Shown: positions 6,048 to 8,722 of the stretch, one piece after another | How the letters are laid out: each line of letters begins with the position of its first letter | Position numbering within the stretch: the stretch's first letter is position 1 | From: Conexibacter sp. | Lineage (GTDB): Bacteria > Actinomycetota > Thermoleophilia > Solirubrobacterales > Solirubrobacteraceae | NCBI GenBank assembly: GCA_025964215.1 | Contig: JAOPZG010000515.1 | Coordinates: 1-8,722, forward strand | Direction of reading: 5' to 3' | DNA: 8,722 bases | The notes under the pieces: model-generated | Told to the model about the DNA's origin: nothing | What the model saw: only the letters and a program-made list of their open reading frames with translations | Databases searched by the model: none | Translations under genes and position numbers: made by a program

Positions 6048-7082
6048 ATGGCCAGGATCGGAGTGCTGACGGGCGGCGGAGACTGCCCCGGGTTGAACGC
6101 GGTGATCAGGGCGGTGGTCCGCAAGGGCCTCGCCGACGGTCACACGCTGTTCGGCTACACCTACGGCTGGGCGGGCGTCCTGAAGGCCGAGGGCGAGGAG
6201 CTGACCGCCGAGCGGACCAAGGGGATCCTGCCGCGCGGCGGGACGATCCTCGGCTCCTCGCGGACCAACCCCTTCAAGGAGGGCGGCCCGGGCGTGGACG
6301 GCGTGCGCGCGGGGATGGCGGAGCACGGCGTCGACGTGCTCGTGCCGATCGGCGGCGAGGACACGCTCGGCGTCGCGGCGCGACTGGCCGCCGAGGGCGT
6401 CCCGGTCGTGGGCGTGCCCAAGACCATCGACAACGACCTCAAGGGCACCGACTACACCTTCGGCTTCCAGACCGCGGTGCAGATCGCCACCGACGCGGTC
6501 GACCGGCTGCACACCACGGCGGAGTCGCACAACCGCGTGATGGTGCTCGAGGTCATGGGCCGCCACGCGGGCTTCATCGCCGCGCACTCCGGGATGGCCG
6601 GCGGCGGCGACGTGATCCTGGTCCCCGAGCGGCCGTTCGACATCGAGGAGGTCTGCGGCCACATCCGCCGCCGGCACGCCAACGGGCGGACGTTCTCGAT
6701 CGTGGTGGTGAGCGAGGGCGCGACGCCGCGCGAGGGCACGCTCTCGACGACCGGCACCGGCCAGCTCGACGCGTTCGGCCACGAGCGCCTCGGCGGGATC
6801 GCGGTCGTGCTCGAACGGGAGATCGAGGAGCGGACCGGCTACGAGACGCGGATGACGATCCTCGGCCACGTCCAGCGCGGCGGGACGCCGACGGCGTTCG
6901 ACCGCATCCTGGCGACGCGCTTCGGCGTGGCGGCGGCGGAGGCGGTGAGCGCGGGCGAGTCGGGCAGGATGGTGGCCTTGCGCGGGACCGACATCGTGCG
7001 CGTCCCGATCGCCGAGGCGCTCGGCGACCCGAAGACCTTGGACGACAAGTTCTTCGCGGACGCCGAGGTGTTCTTCGGCTGA
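6048..7082 (+). CDS. pfp: 6-phosphofructokinase, predicted pyrophosphate-dependent (group III)
   Basis: Converts fructose 6-phosphate to fructose 1,6-bisphosphate in glycolysis; the pyrophosphate-dependent form works reversibly. The protein is 344 residues, about usual for bacterial PfkA-type enzymes. Seen: the N-terminal phosphate loop TGGGDCPGLN (8-17), GGEDT (102-106), PKTIDND (124-130) with the catalytic base expected at D128, MGRHAG (170-175) and HVQRGG (274-279) for fructose 6-phosphate binding. Two residues decide the phosphoryl donor: D105 and K125 correspond to positions 104 and 124 of the E. coli enzyme. ATP enzymes carry Gly at 104 (and usually at 124), whereas the characterised pyrophosphate enzyme of Amycolatopsis has Asp104 and Lys124. 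Both pyrophosphate-type residues are here. The same open frame extends far upstream, but homology begins exactly at MARIGVLTGGG, so the ATG at 6048 is chosen. The gene is tandem with the GGDEF-EAL gene, and its stop lies 3 bases from that of the convergent reductase gene. Family certain; donor specificity strongly suggested. Confidence 0.96.
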   Translation: MARIGVLTGGGDCPGLNAVIRAVVRKGLADGHTLFGYTYGWAGVLKAEGEELTAERTKGILPRGGTILGSSRTNPFKEGGPGVDGVRAGMAEHGVDVLVPIGGEDTLGVAARLAAEGVPVVGVPKTIDNDLKGTDYTFGFQTAVQIATDAVDRLHTTAESHNRVMVLEVMGRHAGFIAAHSGMAGGGDVILVPERPFDIEEVCGHIRRRHANGRTFSIVVVSEGATPREGTLSTTGTGQLDAFGHERLGGIAVVLEREIEERTGYETRMTILGHVQRGGTPTAFDRILATRFGVAAAEAVSAGESGRMVALRGTDIVRVPIAEALGDPKTLDDKFFADAEVFFG

Positions 7083-7090
7083 GGCTCAGC
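7078..7090. repeat. Palindrome spanning the two facing stop codons
   Basis: GCTGA-GGC-TCAGC is a perfect five-base-pair dyad with a three-base centre. Each arm contains one of the two TGA stops (7080-7082 on +, 7086-7088 on -), so the whole intergenic region is the three-base loop. The symmetry follows partly from two TGA stops facing each other. The stem is too short to be a convincing terminator, and no other hairpin separates these convergent genes. Confidence 0.4.
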
Positions 7091-8234
7091 TCGCGGCGGG
7101 CTGCGGCGCGCGCTGGAGGTCGTCGGGGACGATCTCCCAGCGCGCCGCGATCTGCTCGAGCTCGCCGTCCAGCGCCCAGCGGTCCGGGCGCGCCTCGCCC
7201 TCGTGGTCGGGCACGCCGCCCTTGAGCGCCATCGAGCGCGTGTTGTCGCCGAGCGCGCGGATCTCGGCGACCTCGTCGTCGCTCAGCAGGCTCTCGGTGG
7301 GCACGGCGGCGAGCTCCTCGCGCTGGGCCTCGACGCCCTTGGCGCCCTCCCACGACTCCTGGATCAGCGTCGGCAGGACAGAGGCGACGGCGGGATGCGC
7401 GAGGTTCCACTGCGCGGCGAGCTGGAGCAGCGTGAGGCCGTGGCGCTCGGCGATCGGCCGCAGCGCGTCGAGGCGCTCGGTGCCGCGCTCGATCCAGCCG
7501 GCGGGGCGAAACTTGCGGTGGTCGAACTCGGCCATCGGCAGGCCGGGGCGCAGGTCGTCGTGAAAGAGGCCGCCGTAGTCGAGGACGCGCGTGAGGACCT
7601 TGATGTCGTGCGCGGCCGCCGCCGGGAGCGCGAGCTCGCCGGGCCACGGCTCGAACGGGTTGAGGATCAGCATGGCCCAGTCGATCTGCTCGCCGAAGCG
7701 CTCGAAGCAGTCGATGACGTCGAGCGTGAAGCCGTTGGCGGGCCCGGGCGCGACGCCGATCCGGCGCGTGAGGCCGGCGTTGCGGAGCGCGGCCATCCCC
7801 TCCCAGACCGCGTCGCTGGTGTAGCCGGTGCGGTCGGGGTTGTGGAGGAGCAGGAGGTCGAAGGCGTCGGCGCCGATGCGCTTGAGGCTGCGTTCGGTGG
7901 CGTCGCGGAGGTACGCCGCGTACTCGCCCGGCCCGCGCAGCCGCGGGTCGGTGAAGCGCGGGAAGCCCTTCGCGCCCTCGCGCTCGCCGTTGTAGAAGTC
8001 GTGGCCGACGGCGCCGACGAGGCAGTAGGCGTCGCGGTCGAGGCCGGTGAGCGCCTGGCCGAGCAGCGTGTCGGCCGCGCCCTCGCCGTAGACGTCGGCG
8101 GTCAGGACCGTCCGGATCCGGTCGTCGGGGCGCATGAGCGCGAGCAGGCGCTCGTCGTCGAGCGGGGCGCCGAAGTGCATGAAGCGGCCACCCGACCAGG
8201 TGCCGAGGGCGGTGTGCGTGGGATCGAGGGCCAT
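7086..8234 (-). CDS. Aldo/keto reductase-family protein with incomplete catalytic tetrad
   Basis: TIM-barrel protein of the aldo/keto reductase type, 382 residues; substrate unknown. Family signs: ALGTWSGG near the N-terminus, TADVYGEG (45-52) at the position of the usual DTAxxYG, DLLLLHNPD (126-134) matching the DLxxLHxPD strand, then WEGMAALRNAGLTRRIGVA, and LLQLAAQWNLAHP late in the barrel. Of the usual Asp-Tyr-Lys-His tetrad, Y49 and H131 are present. The Asp position holds L44, and the Lys position (normally TK at the end of the third strand) reads CLVGAVG with A75. The usual C-terminal NADP-phosphate motif is also not recognisable (VASVLPTLIQE instead). A tail of about 50 residues follows (DNTRSMALKGG, then RPDRW). 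The frame stays open upstream to 8387, but that part overlaps the divergent lipoprotein gene, and the AKR-like sequence starts at MALDP, so the ATG at 8234 is preferred. Classical NADPH reduction is doubtful; oxidoreductase or non-catalytic role open. Confidence 0.88.
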   Translation of the reverse strand: MALDPTHTALGTWSGGRFMHFGAPLDDERLLALMRPDDRIRTVLTADVYGEGAADTLLGQALTGLDRDAYCLVGAVGHDFYNGEREGAKGFPRFTDPRLRGPGEYAAYLRDATERSLKRIGADAFDLLLLHNPDRTGYTSDAVWEGMAALRNAGLTRRIGVAPGPANGFTLDVIDCFERFGEQIDWAMLILNPFEPWPGELALPAAAAHDIKVLTRVLDYGGLFHDDLRPGLPMAEFDHRKFRPAGWIERGTERLDALRPIAERHGLTLLQLAAQWNLAHPAVASVLPTLIQESWEGAKGVEAQREELAAVPTESLLSDDEVAEIRALGDNTRSMALKGGVPDHEGEARPDRWALDGELEQIAARWEIVPDDLQRAPQPAAS

Positions 8235-8241
8235 CGCCTCA

Positions 8242-8247
8242 AGGGTA
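8242..8247 (-). promoter_or_regulatory. Candidate -10 element for leaderless transcription of the aldo/keto reductase gene
   Basis: On the minus strand TACCCT (TANNNT pattern) ends seven bases before the ATG at 8234, the spacing expected for a transcript that begins at the start codon. The only Shine-Dalgarno-like bases, GAGG, sit two bases from the ATG, too close to function normally. No -35 hexamer is clear. The element lies in the 46-base gap shared with the divergent lipoprotein gene. Confidence 0.35.
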
Positions 8248-8265
8248 CGCGGGCGGGCCGAACAT

Positions 8266-8272
8266 GGGAGGA
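8266..8272 (+). promoter_or_regulatory. Ribosome binding site of the lipoprotein gene
   Basis: GGGAGGA lies eight bases before the ATG at 8281, a strong Shine-Dalgarno match at good spacing. It decides this start over the in-frame possibilities further in, and contrasts with the apparently leaderless divergent gene 46 bases away. Confidence 0.75.
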
Positions 8273-8280
8273 TCGCCGGC

Positions 8281-8722
8281 ATGCGCCGCCTTCCCGTGCT
8301 GCTCGTCACCCTGCTCGCGCTGGTCGTCGTGACCGCCGGCTGCGGTGGCTCCGACAACAAGGCCTCCTCCAAGCAGGAGTACGGCAAGCAGCTCGCCGAG
8401 GCCGGTCAGACGCTCCAGAAGACGTTCGCCGACATCGGCGACGCGACCGGCTCGGCCACGTCGTCCAAGCAGATCGGCGACCGCCTCGACAAGGGCGCGG
8501 GCGCGCTCGACGACGCGGCGAAGAAGTTCGGCGCGATCACGCCGCCGGCGGACGCCAAGGTCGCGCACCAGAAGCTCGTCGATGGGCTCAAGGAGCTCGC
8601 CGACGTCTTCCGCAAGGGCGCGGACGCGGCGCGCAAGAACGACACGGCGGCGCTGACCAAGGCCCTGCAGGGGCTCTCGTCGAGCGATGGCGTCAAGAAG
8701 ATCACCCAGGCCCAGGAGGAGC
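8281..8722 (+). CDS. Small lipoprotein of unknown function (3' end outside the window)
   Basis: 147 complete codons are visible and the frame is still open at the window edge. The N-terminus is a lipoprotein signal: MRR, a hydrophobic core of Leu/Val, then the lipobox TAGC with the lipidated cysteine at residue 21, followed by GGSDNK. The mature protein should be anchored to the outer face of the cytoplasmic membrane. It is rich in Ala, Lys, Asp and Gln, with heptad-like stretches (QEYGKQLAEAGQTLQKTF, DRLDKGAGALDDAAKKF, HQKLVDGLKELADVFRKG) separated by a Pro-Pro turn (ITPPAD), which suggests a helical bundle. I recognise no enzymatic motif and give no function. A strong RBS supports the start. 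The gene diverges from the aldo/keto reductase gene across 46 bases and may share regulation with it. Confidence 0.88.
   Translation, partial: MRRLPVLLVTLLALVVVTAGCGGSDNKASSKQEYGKQLAEAGQTLQKTFADIGDATGSATSSKQIGDRLDKGAGALDDAAKKFGAITPPADAKVAHQKLVDGLKELADVFRKGADAARKNDTAALTKALQGLSSSDGVKKITQAQEE

Noticed and set aside
792..7082. A 2096-codon open frame on the plus strand across most of the window
   Set aside because: It runs antisense to the propeller gene and out of frame through the GGDEF-EAL gene, with low-complexity Arg/Ala/Pro-rich translation. Only its last 344 codons (from 6048) match a protein family. It reflects the lack of stop codons in very GC-rich DNA.
8235..8387. N-terminal extension of the aldo/keto reductase to an ATG at 8387
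   Set aside because: The extra 51 codons are antisense to the lipoprotein signal-peptide region and its RBS, and have no AKR-like sequence. The start at 8234 fits the family and has a suitably placed -10.
1..8722. tRNA, rRNA, CRISPR array, transposon or integrase signatures
   Set aside because: None seen on either strand: no regular spaced repeats, no terminal inverted repeats around a transposase, and no recognisable structural RNA.

Overview
The window is chromosomal DNA of very high G+C content, with codon use strongly biased to C/G at third positions. Long spurious open frames therefore lie across almost every real gene. The base composition, the group III phosphofructokinase, the Asp-box secreted protein, an apparently leaderless style of gene start and the compact gene layout all point to an actinomycete. 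A Solirubrobacterales/Thermoleophilia-like member is my guess (inference from protein style, not a database match). I see no rRNA, tRNA, CRISPR array, insertion sequence, integrase or phage gene, and no sign of recent transfer.

Layout: (1) bases 1-683, +, the C-terminal part of a cytochrome P450. (2) A strong hairpin at 695-728 separates it from a convergent gene at 735-2960, -, encoding a secreted 741-residue Asp-box (BNR/Ycf48-like) beta-propeller protein with a C-terminal beta-rich domain. (3) A 124-bp divergent intergenic region (2961-3084) carries a candidate promoter for the propeller gene, a hairpin that buries its ribosome binding site, and a possible 10-codon leader ORF whose stop overlaps the start as ATGA. 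(4) 3085-6036, +, a 983-residue cytoplasmic c-di-GMP protein with four PAS domains, GGDEF and EAL. (5) Eleven bases later, 6048-7082, +, a 6-phosphofructokinase whose nucleotide-site residues predict use of pyrophosphate instead of ATP. (6) 7086-8234, -, an aldo/keto-reductase-fold protein with a degenerate catalytic tetrad, separated from the kinase gene by three bases. (7) 8281 to the window end, +, a small lipoprotein of unknown function, cut by the window edge and divergent from the reductase gene.

The genes do not form one obvious pathway. The c-di-GMP protein and the phosphofructokinase could be co-transcribed, but the kinase also seems to have its own leaderless promoter, whose -10 element starts in the stop codon of the upstream gene. 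I found no clear new multi-gene system. The points most worth checking are the RBS-sequestering 5' hairpin with coupled leader ORF, the pyrophosphate-type phosphofructokinase, and the tetrad-deficient aldo/keto reductase.
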